A DNA stretch of 64,000 nt from Notamacropus eugenii (lineage: Eukaryota; Chordata; Mammalia; Diprotodontia; Macropodidae), in assembly GCF_028372415.1 (NCBI RefSeq), contig NC_092875.1, positions 189,997,522 to 190,061,521 on the forward strand. The letters run 5' to 3'. Under the pieces are notes generated by a model that did no database searches, was not told where the DNA came from, and saw nothing but the letters and a program-made list of their open reading frames with translations. The position numbers and the translations under genes are program-made. Below are positions 44,326 to 56,436 of this stretch, piece by piece; position 1 is the stretch's first letter, and each line of letters begins with the position of its first letter.

Positions 44326-45930
44326 TTATTCTTTTTTCCACATTTATGGGATTAAACAAAAGATCTTGAATTCCCACATTATAGGGAAATGTAGGTGTGA
44401 AAACTCCCACTATGGATGCAGGTAAAAATGTTGTAGTAATTAAGAACTAAGGAGTTATCTGAGTCTCACGGAGAGGAGGGCCAATTTCACCCAGTTAGCA
44501 TTCTGTTCACGCAGTATGCTGTCTCTGTATCTAACCTACCTTAAATATCTCTGGTCTAGGGATATGATTTGGCAGATTCAGAAAGAATACCACTTATCTA
44601 GTACTTTCAAGGGGGAAGGTCGCCTTTAACTTACACTTGCCAGCTTATCCTCTTCACTGTTTACATAAAATGCGATCAGAAATAATGAATTGTGAGTAAG
44701 TCCATTTATTCAAGCAAACAGAAACTGGAGAAGGCTTATAGATGAGAGCATACCAGAACAAAACAAAACACATACATAGAAGAGTGAATGAATTCTTTAG
44801 CCAAAAGTGAGATGAGACTTTAGCTTAGATAAAGGGATAGGGCACAATTGTCCAAAGTCTCTAGGAAGGCAAGCGGAAATCAGGAGCATGTTGAGCAGCC
44901 TGCTTCTCCTGTATTTTTGCAACTTCCAAAGTCTTTTTCTCTTCACCATCTCTCCTGAAGAGGCTCTAGAATCTCCCAAGAAGCGAAGCTTCCATACCAA
45001 CCCTACCCCTTTACACAAGTACTAGGTGTCACCTCAGCATGCTTTCCAACAATTAAGAGTCACTTCCGCAAATACAGCAGCATGCAAACCCCCTAAAACT
45101 CTATTGGAAGCCAGGTTCCATATATGGGTGTTGAGAACTGCCCAGCACCTTGCTTTCAGTTCTCACTCATACCAGGTTTTTCCATTCATGTCCTTCTATA
45201 GGCATCCAGGACTTTCCAAACTGAAGGAGAAAGCTACTTTAGCCCTTGTTTCTGGCACTATAACCTCTACTCTTCCTATATCAACTGAATTTTTAACCTC
45301 CTACCTGGATGCCACTACCTTAATTCTGTTTCACTTGTTGCTTTGCTGTGAGTCTGGTTGTGAGTGCATTGTCCATAATGCTTGTGTGTCCTACATATGA
45401 TCTCTTTCTTCTCTTCTCTTTTCTTCTTCTCCTTCTCCTCCTTCTTCTTCTTCTCTTCCTCCCCCAACCCACAATTCCCTGTGGCCTCAGCTGACAGAAG
45501 ATGTGGAGGATATATGTTTAATAATGGTCATTAACAGTAAAATATTGCATTTAAAGCTAAGTGATTATCATGACTAATCAGATGTTTGAATATCTAGATA
45601 ACGAGGATAGAGCAAAATCAAACATGCAGTTTCAGGCTAAATATTTTTATGCCTTTCCATGTATCTTGAGGGATTTGGGGATATAAAGGATTATATTCAT
45701 CCCCCAGATGGAGGTAGGAAAGAGTTATAATGAGAGAACTGTACTATAGTAGCAAGAGATTTCACTTATGCATAGGGGAGATCATATGGTCAGAAATCAA
45801 GCAGAGCAGAGATTACATAGTTAGTTATTCAAGACTTGTATAATATATGGGGAGTATTAGGTTTCAGAAAAAAAAATAAATCTGGGCCAAAGAAAAACAA
45901 AAAGACAACCTTTGGATAAGAAAACAAAAC
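44326..45930. other. Intron 1, unassigned; possible old LTR on the minus strand
   Basis: The minus strand has TGCTTGAATAAATGGACTTA near 44713-44695, a poly(A)-signal arrangement like that of an LTR, but I could not find matching ends. A CTTCTT-rich tract lies at about 45402-45470. The 124-aa frame at 45026-45400 has no family resemblance. Confidence 0.3.
45402..45470. repeat. CTT-rich low-complexity tract
   Basis: Pure pyrimidine run of CTTCTT/TCTTC units. Confidence 0.9.
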
Positions 45931-45934
45931 AAGT

Positions 45935-46640
45935 GATTTTTTTCTTAATAACTGTATTTGTAAAACTGTTCTCAAATAGAAACAAAAAGCCCTTCTACCA
46001 AAGTCCTTTTATGAGTCAAATATGGTCCTCATACTCCAACCAGGGAGAGATTAAATAATAAAAGAGAAATACAGACCAATTTCATTAATGAATATTTAAA
46101 CAAAAATTGCAAATAAAATCCTTGCAAGGAAGTAAAATGGGATGTCATTTCACAACTTGCAAATTGGCAAAGGTGAATCAAAACAAGGAACAATCAGCTA
46201 GTGGGACTGTGCACACTAATATACTTTTTAGTAGAATTATGAATCGTTTTAACCATTCTACATGTCAATTTGGAACTTTGCAAGAAAAATGACAAGTGTT
46301 CATACTCATTGCTTCCCCTCTCCCCCCCTCCCCAATTGTATTAGTATGTATGTATTGCAAAGAAATCCAAGATAAAAGGGGCAGGGGACGGAGTCTACTA
46401 TATATCAAAATACTCAGAACAGCAACACTCTTTGTAGTAGCTAAGAACTGAAAACAAAGTGAGTTGGGGAATGGATTTAGAGGCTATATTATATGAGTAT
46501 AATAAAATAGCATTGTATAGTAAGAAACAGCAAATATGACCAATTCAGAGAAATGTGGGAAGATTTCTATGAACAGGTACTAGACTTGATGTTATTTTCC
46601 TTTTATTTATTGGGGCAATGAAAGTACTGGGCATGAATAT
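45935..46640 (+). repeat. L1 LINE 3' part with decayed ORF2 segment
   Basis: The frame at 46070-46096 reads YRPISLMNI, the L1 ORF2 reverse-transcriptase motif; upstream and downstream stops show decay. The 3' region follows: AGCAACACTCTTTGTAGTAG, then TGGGGAATGGATTTAGAGGC, then TGGGAAGATTTCTATGAACA. Confidence 0.75.
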
Positions 46641-46689
46641 AGAGGGAAAGAGAATTGGAGAGTGAGAGGCAACAGGGTATCTTGTTTCA

Positions 46690-46808
46690 TATCTTAGCTC
46701 TGCTACTTACTACCTGTGTAACTTTGGAAAGGCCACTTGACCTTTCATTTCCCCCTGTATAAAATGAGAGAGGATGAGCTAAATGACCTTCCAACTCTGA
46801 ATCTATGC
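46690..46808 (+). repeat. MIR-like SINE fragment
   Basis: GCTCTGCTACTTACTACCTG, then CATTTCCCCCTGTATAAAAT, then GATGAGCTAAATGACCTTCC: sense copy. Confidence 0.6.
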
Positions 46809-48112
46809 CACCGGAATCTGATAGTCACAGAAAGCAGATGCTGAATCACACTGAGCATACGGATACGCCTTTCTGTAGAATTAGTACACCCTTCCATCAG
46901 TACGGATATTTCTGTGGAATATTTTTTCGCTACCTATGGATACAGCTTCATTGCAGTACTCTAAATCTAAACCAGAGTGCACCTCCAACCCTGCTCTAGA
47001 ATGGACTATATATTTTTGACCTCACAGAAAGATACAGCCATACGATACAGCCATACAACTGCGACTGGTATTCCTCATTCTGTATTCTAGAAACATCTGA
47101 GTTTCTAGAGGCCTTTCAAATTTCAGAGGATTATAGTCCTCACTTGGATAACTTGTCTGTTCCCCCACCCTACTTTTGTTTATAGATCCTTTTGTGTTTT
47201 TTTACACAGAGTTCCTATCAGAGATAGTGAGGGTGTAACAGTGTGACTGTCTAAGGTTCCAACATAGCAAGCAGTCCTAAGCATGAGATGAAACAAGTGT
47301 TTCCCAAACAGCTGGCAGTCTGAGCTTCTGTGGGTGGTTGACATTTTGTGGTTGTTGGCTAGGGGGGAGGGGCAGCGGAGGGTAGGGGGACGTATTCTTC
47401 CTATAAAAATTAAAGGTTGTATTTTTTCCCCTGTCACGGGCTAGCTTTTTGCAGCATTTGGCAGGTTAAGCAATGGAGTTCAGGCAACTGCAAACAGATG
47501 GGCAACTATTAAAAGATTAGGGGAGCTTTAGTCATTTCTCCAATGGTCTTCACCTGCCCACAGATACCCATTTCCCTTTCATAAAGTTTACGTAAAGGAT
47601 TCAGTTATCTTCCTTTTTTAAAAATATTTTTTTCCGAATGAGACAGAAGCAAAAGCTTTGACGTGTAAAGGGAAAGAATAGACGAAGGAGCTTTCTAATT
47701 CTGAATGCTCTTGGGATAAGATTCTAATTTCAGCAATGCAATCTGCACTGGCCCATATTTTGAAAGCCTCACTACCACATTTGCAGAGTAGAGGACTTTT
47801 CAAAATAGATAGTGATATCCGCCATTCATATCTGATTACCATCTGGCTCTTGGTCAAGAAGGAACAAAGTTGTATGTGTGTTTCATAAGTATAACCTTGC
47901 TTTTAAAAGTATAATGATAAATTGTGGCCATAGTGGTTGAACTAAATGGGAATGTAAGACCAATGGAATAAAAAGTAGAGAGAAGCGCATGTATCACTTC
48001 ATTCCTGGAAGAATTAAAGTTGCATTCTATTGCATATGAAGTTTTGACTTCATGGGATAGACTACCCTTCAGCACAAGAATGCCTCATTTGGTTCAGAAT
48101 GAGGCTTTACAT
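46809..48112. other. Intron 1, nothing identified
   Basis: Single-copy-looking DNA. A short tandem ATACAGCCATAC duplication is seen at 47033-47056. Confidence 0.4.
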
Positions 48113-48312
48113 TCATGGTGTCAAACTCAAATAGGAGCAGGGGCCACTAAATCATACATAAAGATTCCTGAAGGCTACATTTTGACTTAGAAAATCACAT
48201 ATTAATATTTTCCAATTTTTATTTATATTGTCAAATATTTCCCAGTTGCTTTTTTAATCTGATTCTGTTGCAACACTCAGTAAAGTTGTGGGCTGCATGT
48301 GGATAATGTATT
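48113..48312. mobile_element. Non-autonomous hAT-like DNA transposon
   Basis: Left end GGTGTCAAACTCAAATAG, then GACTTAGAAAATCACATATT, then GTGGGCTGCATGTGG near the right end. Same orientation as 8715-9051, opposite to 63802-63983. The right terminal repeat is decayed. Confidence 0.6.
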
Positions 48313-49540
48313 TAATACATTGCATTACACCATTTGTAAAAGGAAGTTTCTATGTTCTTGAAAGTAAGAAGCACTCTCACTCCAGGCTTTGGTTGATAAC
48401 AGGGTTGTTTTTAGTGTCTTCTGAGTGGTGACCTAATTCCATTGACCTGTTTGATTCCCCAAGGATTCCTTATTGAAATAATGGTTGGGACTAGCATATG
48501 AAGGTCCCCACCTTGTCCACTCTTTAAATTTGGGGAGTATGTAGGATGTTTTTAGATGGGTATTTAATGCCTTTTTTTCCTTGAAATTGTTTGGCAGCTA
48601 CATAACCAGTTTATAGGGATATTGGGCACTCCCAAACTTTTCCATCCCATCCTGATTAAAAACCAGTTTTTGTTTTACAACCAACAGTATTGCGAAAGAA
48701 AGAAAGAAGGAAAGAAAGAAAGAAGAGAAAAGAAAAAAAAATTACCCTTGTGGGTATTTTAAACCAAAGAACTCATTATTTACCAGCTACTTTAAAATAA
48801 TCAACAGAAAGAAGAATGTATACAATCTAATAATATATTTTTTAAAAAAATCAGTCCCTGGAGACATTTGCTTTTATTTACATTCTAAATGTTCCACAAG
48901 TTGCTATTGGCTGTTTAGTTTGATGTAGTTTATTAAACTTGAGGGTTACCAGCTGGTTTGGTGTCTCTTGAGGACTTTTACTTAACAGAATGATTTATTG
49001 GAAGCAACATGAATGCACTCCTTATCAGTTAGTAAGACAAAATATTTGCGACACTGCTTCTGAGCTGGACTGTTTTGAAATAAGAGGTGAACACAGGTTT
49101 TGTTTATGTGACAGTGACCAAATTGGATATAACTTTGACTGATCTGCTTTGCCACAGTCTGATGAAGAACACTATTTTCTATAACATGTAGGACTATGAT
49201 TATTATCTGTACTGAAAATAATCTTTTGATCTTATCCAGTTTGGAAGTCATAGTTTAGACAAGATTATTTTGCTTTTTTCATAAATTGCTGAAGTACCTT
49301 GAATGTGGTCATATCTTTTTGTCTGTAATGAGAAGATACACTTGAAAGAAATGGAAATAATTCCTGTTAAATTGAACTGAACATTTTCAGGGATAGGAGA
49401 AAAGAATAAGGGCTATGATTCATTGGTAGAGAAAAATTCCAGATGAGGAAACTGCCCGGTAATAGAGGTCAGCACCTTCTCCACTACAATTTGTAGTCTT
49501 AGAGTTGCCTAGGAAGAGGCAACTAACATCCTGTAAAACT
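48313..49540. other. Intron 1, apparently single-copy
   Basis: An (AAAG)n-like tract at 48694-48740 is the only repeat I recognise here. Confidence 0.4.
48694..48740. repeat. (AAAG)n microsatellite, imperfect
   Basis: GAAA units with a GGAA interruption, ending in an A-run. Confidence 0.9.
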
Positions 49541-49695
49541 CCTGAGTGCTACCAGAACCAGATTAAAATATAACTGGGAAATGTTTAACAAAATGAGCAA
49601 AAATACAAGACGTACTGTTAGTTTGTGGTTTTCTAAGTCAATACATGGCCAGAAATAATTCATTTCTATTTGAATTTGACACTACTGTCCTAGAG
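49541..49695. mobile_element. hAT-like DNA transposon, 5'-truncated
   Basis: ACCAGATTAAAATATAACTG, then TTCATTTCTATTTGAATTTG, then ACACTACTG: the right two thirds of the element seen complete at 63802-63983, same orientation. Confidence 0.6.
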
Positions 49696-49964
49696 CAATT
49701 TAATGGAATTGCACGAGGTGGAACTAAACATGTTCAGACAGAAAGAAATTAAGGCAGGAGATCTTTTAGTAGAATAGAGTCTAAGGCTAGATAATTCTTA
49801 AAAAATTCCTTTTCTGACCTTACTGGAGAGGGAAATATATGATGTTAATAGATCAGTTAGTACAAATTAAGAAAGAAAACTTGAAGCAAATTTCTGCTTA
49901 ACAACCACCAAAAAAGTGTCAATATACAAGATGTAGTCAGTCCATAAAGAAGCGAAAGACTGGG

Positions 49965-50110
49965 TCCTACTACCAGCTCTCACACGTACTCACTACCTGT
50001 GCAATAGTGGCTAGTCTCTTAACTTCTCTAGGCATAGTTTTCCTCATCTGTAAAACAAAGGGTTTGGACGAGATGAATTCCTGTTTCCCTCCCAACGTTG
50101 AATTTCTGTG
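49965..50110 (+). repeat. MIR-like SINE
   Basis: CACTACCTGTGCAATAGTGG, then GTTTTCCTCATCTGTAAAAC, then GGTTTGGACGAGATGAATTC: sense copy. Confidence 0.65.
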
Positions 50111-50149
50111 CTTTTGACATGAATGTAGGAAATAATAACAACCATAAAA

Positions 50150-50375
50150 GAAGTAGCAGCAGCAGTAATTACCGTTCACATAATGCTTTAAGGTTTGCAA
50201 AGTGCTTACAAAGCATTGTGTTGTATCCTCATGACCGCTGTGGGAGTTAGATGTTATTATTACCCCCATTTTACAGATGAGAAAACTAAGGCTAAGAAAG
50301 GTTAAATGACCTTCCCAGGGGCATACATTTAGTAAATATTTGAGGGAGGATTTCAATTCTGGTCTCCCTGAAACA
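50150..50375 (-). repeat. MIR-like SINE
   Basis: ATAATGCTTTAAGGTTTGCA, then CCCCCATTTTACAGATGAGA, then GACCTTCCCAGGGGCATACA: antisense copy, 550 bp before exon 2. Confidence 0.75.
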
Positions 50376-50920
50376 AATTTTATGTGGCCACAGTTGAGAC
50401 TCTAAGTGACTGACCACAGATAAGCTGCTAATAAGTTTTTTTAAAATTGTAGAGATGTATTTTTTTAAACTCTAGAGGTTTTTAATTTCAAAATACCTTT
50501 TATATCTCTTACCTCAGACCTCCCAGATACCACCATCAATTCTTCATTCAGCAATCAACCTGATGCCTCTTAGTTCTGTAAATAATACTGAGAAATGCTG
50601 TAGGTGTTGGCTGCCACATAATCTGTAAATAAAAATTAGTTTATGATGGAAAATCAGTCAAAACAAGTATTTGGTAAAATGGTGAATTATTATGACTGGT
50701 TCGGGGCAGGTGGATAGAAAATGGACTAGATGTACCACATTTCCCCCCAGTTCAGACTTTTGTGTCCTAAACTGCACATTTTCTTGATGTATGAAAATCC
50801 TTTTGAAGCTATTGGCAAAGTTTTCGAGTTCTGATTGTTTTTCTTACCATTTAAATTCTAAAACTAAGTTTCTGTTCATCAAGATTGATACTGCATTCAT
50901 TTTTGTTCATTTTCCTTTCA
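50376..50920. other. Intron 1 sequence just before CAP2 exon 2
   Basis: No named repeat recognised. An open frame that starts at 50791 and runs into exon 2 begins inside the intron, so its first part is not expected in the protein. Confidence 0.5.
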
Positions 50921-50921
50921 G

Positions 50922-51043
50922 AATGGCAGAAACACAGGGATTGCTGGACAGGCTGGAGAAAGCTGTCATCCGCCTAGAGTCGTTGTTTTCAGGATCAGCT
51001 GGGCCTCATGGGGACTGTGGAACAGTAAATGGAGTCAACGGAG
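50922..51043 (+). CDS. CAP2: CAP2 exon 2: start codon and residues 1-40
   Basis: The acceptor is a pyrimidine-rich tract ending TTTCAG at 50921. The ATG is at 50923 and the exon ends at 51043 before donor GTAGGA, leaving one base of codon 41 (phase 1). The peptide begins MAETQGLLDRLEKAVIRLES and ends with a segment running from CGTVNG to NGG. RLEKAVIRLE (residues 10-19) fits the conserved RLExAxxRLE motif of CAP N-termini, the short coiled-coil segment used for oligomerisation and, in yeast CAP, for adenylyl cyclase binding. The following GDCGTVNGV-type stretch resembles CAP2 rather than CAP1, whose linker differs. Reading through the donor meets a stop at 51088, so an open frame that continues past 51043 is intronic. 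Paralogue choice rests on remembered family sequences. Confidence 0.93.
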
Positions 51044-51579
51044 GTAGGACCAAGGGCTATCATGGAACTTACATCCTGTCATACAAATGAATCCCTTGCT
51101 ACCTCGTTTGAGAACTGAGCAATCTACCTTACCCTTCCCACTTACTCCTCCCTTTACATATTCCATATGGCACTAAATATGACTTCTGATAAATTTTTTA
51201 AAAAGAAAGAAAAGCTGTCAGAGTCAGAACATAAAGAAACATAGTTTTCTCCATCTGAAATTTTAAGAAAGCAAATCATTAAGCTTAGGAGCTGCAAGCC
51301 TCAGGGAGTTTAAAAAGTAACTACCTCATACAGGCTACAAAATAAACACAGACTTTATCTCACTTTTCCCTTTTTTCACAAGCCCTTCCGGTAAGGGTAG
51401 AGAAAAGATAGATTCCTCATTCATTCTGAATAACCGCAACTAGCCTCCTTTTAAAGCATTTCAGCATTACTTTTAGTTGACCTTGTGAAGTTGGTTTACT
51501 CTATAAGCAAATATGCTATTAAGATTTCAGGGCCTCAGGCCCCTTTAAAAAGATGAGAGAAAAGAGGAGAAGGACTCAT

Positions 51580-52110
51580 ATGTACAAAAATATTCTTATC
51601 AGCTCCTTTTGCGGTTGCAAGAACTGGAAATGAGGGAATGCTTATCACCTGAGGAATGGCTGAAAAAATTATGCTGTATGAATATAGTGAAATACTTTTT
51701 TTGGTTCACAAGAATGATGAAAAGCATGGTTTCAGAGAAATATGGGGAAGACTTGTATGAACTGATGCAAAATTAAATGAGTAGAACCAGCAGAATAATG
51801 TATATGAAAACATGTTAAAAGGAACAAATTTAAAAGACTTAAAAACTCTGATCAATACCATAATTCCAGGAGACTACTACTGAACTCTGCTACACACTTT
51901 CCTGACAGAGAGGTAATGGATTTAGGTTACAGAATGAGACCAATAAATACTTTTTTAGACATAACCAAATCTGGAATTTATTTTTCTTAGCTATGCATAT
52001 CTGTTTACAAGAGTTTTGTTTTTATTGCTTTCAGTGGGAGGAGAGAAAAAAGAGAAATAGATTTTTATTCCTTAAAAACATTAAAATTTTTTAAAATATA
52101 TAATTCATTT
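51580..52110 (+). repeat. L1 LINE 3' end
   Basis: TGCAAGAACTGGAAATGAGG, then GGGGAAGACTTGTATGAACT, then GATGCAAAATTAAATGAGTA: sense L1 3' region ending in A/T-rich tail. Confidence 0.7.
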
Positions 52111-53640
52111 TAAAATTGCATTATGTCTAGTAATATGATAAAATGTTTCAAATTCTCTAAGTCATTGCCAATTCTTTTTTTTGCAACCATTCCTTGTCAC
52201 ATTTTAAATTTCTTCCATGTCATACCCACTTGGAAATATTTCAGGCTAGTTTGGATTGAGAAAAGCTTTGGGGGTCAGAAAAAGCTTTCACGGGGCAAGA
52301 TTTATGTTAGTGCTTCTAGAATTTCAGACTTACTTAGTCCTGTGCCTTGTATTACATGCCCAGAGACAAAAATTACTGTGTGAGCACAAATGTGCAGGCT
52401 CGTTTTTTTTTATTCTGAACAGAATGAAAATAGAAATGGCTTTGAGGGAATTGAAAGGGAACGTTGTTTAAGGGAAATCTGCCAGGATGCCATAAGCTTT
52501 CTCTGCATCAATTGAGACATATCTATGGTTTCATTTTAGGTGTCTTTGTTAGCTACACAGTTGGTACATGAGATTCGTTAATCTGCACTTGTAAGAAAAT
52601 ATTTTCATATTGTCTCATACTCAGCATATTTCATTATTCTGCTCTATACCTCAGGTGATCACAAGACATTCTCTAAAGATACATAGCTGACTGCAAATGA
52701 CCAAGAATACCCAAAAGAAAAAAAAAGAAGAAAACTAAATACAAGGTGATTCTGAAAGGTCATTGAATAAGATAAAACTTCATTAATTGGACCACACTTA
52801 CTCAGGCAGGGACTAAGCTGAACTGAATATTTTCACTCTCCATAAAAAAGGGATTTACTAAGGAAAAAAGTAGATTAAACAAGATTTTAGGGTAGATGTT
52901 TAGACTCTCTGATTAACCAAGAGAATAAACTGTTGCAATCACCTTGTGTGTAATTGATGCACTAAATCATTATCATCTGTTCATCAAAGCAGGTTTCTAA
53001 AGGACAACTATTCAACAGTTTGCTTACCTATTTGCTTTATGTATTTCATATCTGATATTCCATCTCCCCAATAGCTTTCTCAAAAACTTCAGTATTTTAA
53101 TAATTACTCTGACACCAGAGAGTTTCTTAACCTTCTTAACCTCAACAACTTCCTCTACTCCATTTTAGCTGTACCCCAGCATAGTCATATGTTAGATCTC
53201 AACATCTCAGAATTGTACCACTTCCAACATATAGAAGTTTTAAGGTCTACTATTTTCCAACCATAACCTACTACTCTTCTACTTTTCCCACTTTCTCACT
53301 CACAATTTCTTTGTCCTTATTGTGACTGTCAGTATTTTCTTTCATCCTTCTTTCCATCTCCATTTCTCTGACTTTCAATCTTTCTGTTTCTAGCTCTTTG
53401 TGTCTCTGTATCTCTGTCTGTATGTCTCTCTTTGTCTCTGTCTCCATCTATCTCTATCTCTGTCTTTCTGTCTTTCTGTGTTTCTCTCTACATCTGGAGA
53501 AAGAGAGAAGGCGAGGAGGGGACAGACAGACACAGATATTTGGGCTTCATTTGACTCGATGCCTAGCCTCAAACCTCTGGTTTGCCATTTTAATGTTAAT
53601 GCTCTTGAAACCCTTGCTACATTTGGAATTATGCAAATAA
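52111..53640. other. Intron 2, mostly unassigned; TCTCTG-rich tract
   Basis: Single-copy-looking sequence apart from a TCTCTGTC-type pyrimidine-rich tract at about 53330-53500. Frames at 53390-53645 derive from that tract. Confidence 0.4.
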
Positions 53641-54310
53641 AGTGATTAAAATATCCATATGTTTTGACCCAAAGATTCCACTGGTAGTCATATACTAGGG
53701 GCAGCTAGGTGGTACAGTAGATAAAGTGCTGAGTTGGGAGTCAGGAAGAGGTCTGTCTGCCTTAGTTTCTTCATTTGTAAAATGGGGATAATAATGGCAT
53801 CTGCCTCCCAGGGTTATTTTGAGGACCAAATGAGATAATAATTGTAAAGTCCAGTGCCATGTAAATGTGAGCTATAATGCTCCAGGAAGATAAGTGATAA
53901 GAAGAATGCTCCATATACACCAGAGTATTTATGGCAGGAGTTTGTGTAGTAGCAAAGAACTGGGGAATGGCTAAACAAATTATGGTACCTGAATAGGATT
54001 GCATATTATTATGTTGAATAGTCAGATGAATGTGATAAATACAGAGAAGCATGGAAAGACTTACATGATAGAAGAAGATATCTCCCCACCAACTCCTTTG
54101 CAGAAGGGAAAATTCTGTGGGTCTAGAACATTGCATGTATTTGCAGATGCTTTTTTGATGTAATGATCAATTTTACTGACTTTTTTCTTGTTTCTCTTTT
54201 TCTTCAAAAAAATATTTGTTACATAGGATAACTGTCTAGGAGTAGGGAGGAATACTGGTGAAAATTTGGAGGATAACAAAAGATTTCAATGAAAATTTTT
54301 TTTAAAAAAA
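53641..54310 (+). repeat. L1 LINE 3' end split by a SINE
   Basis: The left part (TTTTGACCCAAAGATTCCAC) and the right part from about 53881 (TAGTAGCAAAGAACTGGGGA, then TGGCTAAACAAATTATGGTA) are sense L1 in order; the SINE sits between them. Confidence 0.75.
53699..53878 (+). repeat. SINE inserted in L1
   Basis: GGGCAGCTAGGTGGTACAGT, then GAGTTGGGAGTCAGGAAGAG, then TTGTAAAATGGGGATAATAA, then GACCAAATGAGATAATAATT: sense copy with an internal deletion in the first half. Confidence 0.8.
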
Positions 54311-54599
54311 TTCCCTTGGTACTATGATGATTCGAAATCCCTAACCAGAGAAATCTTCATCCCTTGGAAACTTCCCCTATTTTTGCTTCTTCTCCAAAAT
54401 TTCTTACAGTCATTAGAAAGGTCATGAGATCAAGGTCACTTTACCTACTATAGATTTGTGGGACACTGCCCCACATGGGCTCTTGCTGCTGCTCAATAAT
54501 CACAGAAACACATGGTTTTATAATTGTAAGATACCTCAGTACACATCTAATCCTCAGGAAAAAACAGTAATGCAACCTGATAAGTTGCATTGGTTATCA

Positions 54600-55695
54600 T
54601 CTGACAAGTTATCTGACAGGTTATCATCCAACTTCTACTTGAAGACTTCCATTGAGGGAGAACTCACTCTGACTGAGGTGTCACATCCCACTTAAATAAC
54701 CTTACTTGTTTTGGGGGATAAAAAGATTTTCCTTAAATTTCGCCTAAATTTCCCTCTTTGCAATTTCTATCTGTTAGTCTTAGTTTTGCTTTCTGAGGTA
54801 AAATAAAAAAGCCTAGTGACTCTTCCACATGATAGCTCTTTCATGTATTTACTTGACAACAAGCTATCATGTGCCCTCTCCCCCAACTGGACTATTATCT
54901 CCTCCAGGCTATACTTATATGAGTCTTCATATGGTATAAACTCAGGAGGCTCTTCACCATGTTGATTGCCTTCCTCTGGTTGCTTTCCATCTCATCAATG
55001 TGCTTTCATAAACCGAAGCACCCACTTCAAATATAGTCTAACTATGGCAGACTATAGTAGAACTATGACCTCCATATTCCTGGAAGTGATATCTCTTTTA
55101 ATGAAGCCTAATTTTTTTTTGACTATTGCATCACATTGTTGAGTCATATGGAACTTATGGTCACCCAAAATCCCAGGGTTCCTTCAAAATTCTGTCTAAC
55201 CATGCCACTTCCTTCTTGTCCTTGCAGTTACTTCTTTAAAACCAAGTATAAAACTTTATATTTATCCCCATTAAATTTCATCTTAATAGATTTAGCCCAG
55301 TGTTCTAGCCTGTAGAGATTTCTTTTTGGATCCTGACTGCCATCTTGGGTTTAAATCATGGTTATGCTACTTACCCCTTGGGTTACCTTGGATAAATCAC
55401 CCTCACTTGGCTTAAGTTGACTGTAAAATGAAAGAGCTGGACTCTGAGGTATCCATCCTTTGTGTTAGGTATCTCTCCTAGTTTTTGTGTCTTCAGAAAA
55501 TTTGATAAAGATTTATTCAGTGTCTTTACCTAATCACTGATATAAATGTTGACCAATACATGTGTAAATCCCTGGGGCACTCCCCTAGAGAACTCTTTCC
55601 AAATTGACATGAAACCATGAATGACAACTCTTTGATCCAGCTATCCACTCAGTTCTGAATACAGTTCTTCCAGTTTACTCTTAATAATTCTTTAT
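54600..55695 (-). repeat. CR1/L3 LINE, minus strand
   Basis: Antisense CR1/L3 landmarks: TCCAACTTCTACTTGAAGAC, then CACCCAAAATCCCAGGGTTC, then TCCCTGGGGCACTCCCCTAG, then CAGCTATCCACTCAGTTCTG. About 1.1 kb, interrupted by a SINE at 55340-55465. Confidence 0.7.
55340..55465 (+). repeat. MIR-like SINE inserted in CR1/L3
   Basis: GTTATGCTACTTACCCCTTG, then GTTGACTGTAAAATGAAAGA, with CR1/L3 on both sides. Confidence 0.6.
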
Positions 55696-56258
55696 CTTAT
55701 TCCCCACAACAGCTGTTGTACAAATCTTCTCTTCTCTCAGCCACCATTCACAATCCATTGCCAACACACACTGATAGTCTTTTCCCCATAAGCAGAGCCT
55801 CTAAGAATCTAGGGCTACCTCTGAACCACAGAGATTCTTCGGAGTTCAACTGGAGTGGAGAAGTAATAAGCCTAGTATAATTTAGAATACTTCCTTTACT
55901 TTAAAAATTCCACTAATTAATTTTGAATGTACACATGTAATTTAATTACACTGTTTTATAGCTAAAAACAGTTTTAAAAATGATTACAGTAATAATTATT
56001 TAGAAAACAAGTTTTCATTGTTCTTTCCTTTATGAGGGAAACTAAAGAAAATTAATGCAACTTCCCGTCCCCCCATTCCAACCCTAATGAGTATGCATGC
56101 TGCAGCTCCACCAAGCAACCTTCTCACAAAGGCAACATAGATTTATTTAATAGTTGCTAAAGATTTGGTAAGGAATTTGGGAGCTGGTACTAATAAGTGG
56201 GAATATTATATGATCGTGAATTATTAGGGCTGGAAAGGACCATCTCGTGAAGGGATTC
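55696..56258. other. Intron 2, nothing identified
   Basis: AT-rich sequence without recognised repeat or coding match. Confidence 0.35.
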
Positions 56259-56436
56259 TTAACCTTTTTGTGTAATAGACTCTTTTGTCAGTCTGGTGAA
56301 ACCTATGGAACTGTTCTCAAAATAATGTTTTTTAATAATTGGAAATATAAATATTCCCATAAAAATTCATTGTCTCCCTGAAACCTATCCATGATCCCTT
56401 GAGGCAGAAGGCAGTGAGCCCCAGGTAAGGAATTCC
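56259..56436. mobile_element. Small inverted-repeat DNA transposon, family 2
   Basis: Left end GGGATTCTTAACCTTTTTGT and right end CCCAGGTAAGGAATTCC are diverged inverted repeats; the body has GTCTGGTGAAACCTATGGAA. Related to 58224-58384. The hAT assignment is from resemblance only. Confidence 0.55.

Larger units (their letters stand above)
22359..50921 (+). other. CAP2: CAP2 intron 1, about 28.6 kb
   Basis: The span runs from the presumed exon 1 donor to the exon 2 acceptor. The first 0.8 kb is still CpG island. The rest is a mix of L2, L1, RTE, SINE and small DNA-transposon remnants separated by apparently single-copy sequence. A long first intron separating a non-coding exon from the start-codon exon is common in vertebrate genes and often holds enhancers, but no individual element can be proven here. 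Confidence 0.6.

Noticed and set aside
45026..45400. A 124-aa plus-strand open frame
   Set aside because: No recognisable domain, no exon-like splice borders, and the surrounding DNA may be an old LTR.
49970..50356. A 128-aa minus-strand open frame near CAP2 exon 2
   Set aside because: It is made of two facing SINE copies.
50791..50922. Upstream extension of the CAP2 frame from an ATG at 50791
   Set aside because: A polypyrimidine tract and AG acceptor at 50921 place this part in intron 1, and CAP proteins start at the ATG at 50923.
51044..51090. Continuation of the CAP2 frame past exon 2
   Set aside because: A GTAGGA donor follows 51043, and the known family sequence continues in exon 3 rather than in the read-through.
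53771..54136. A 121-aa minus-strand open frame in intron 2
   Set aside because: It overlaps a SINE and the antisense of an L1 3' UTR.
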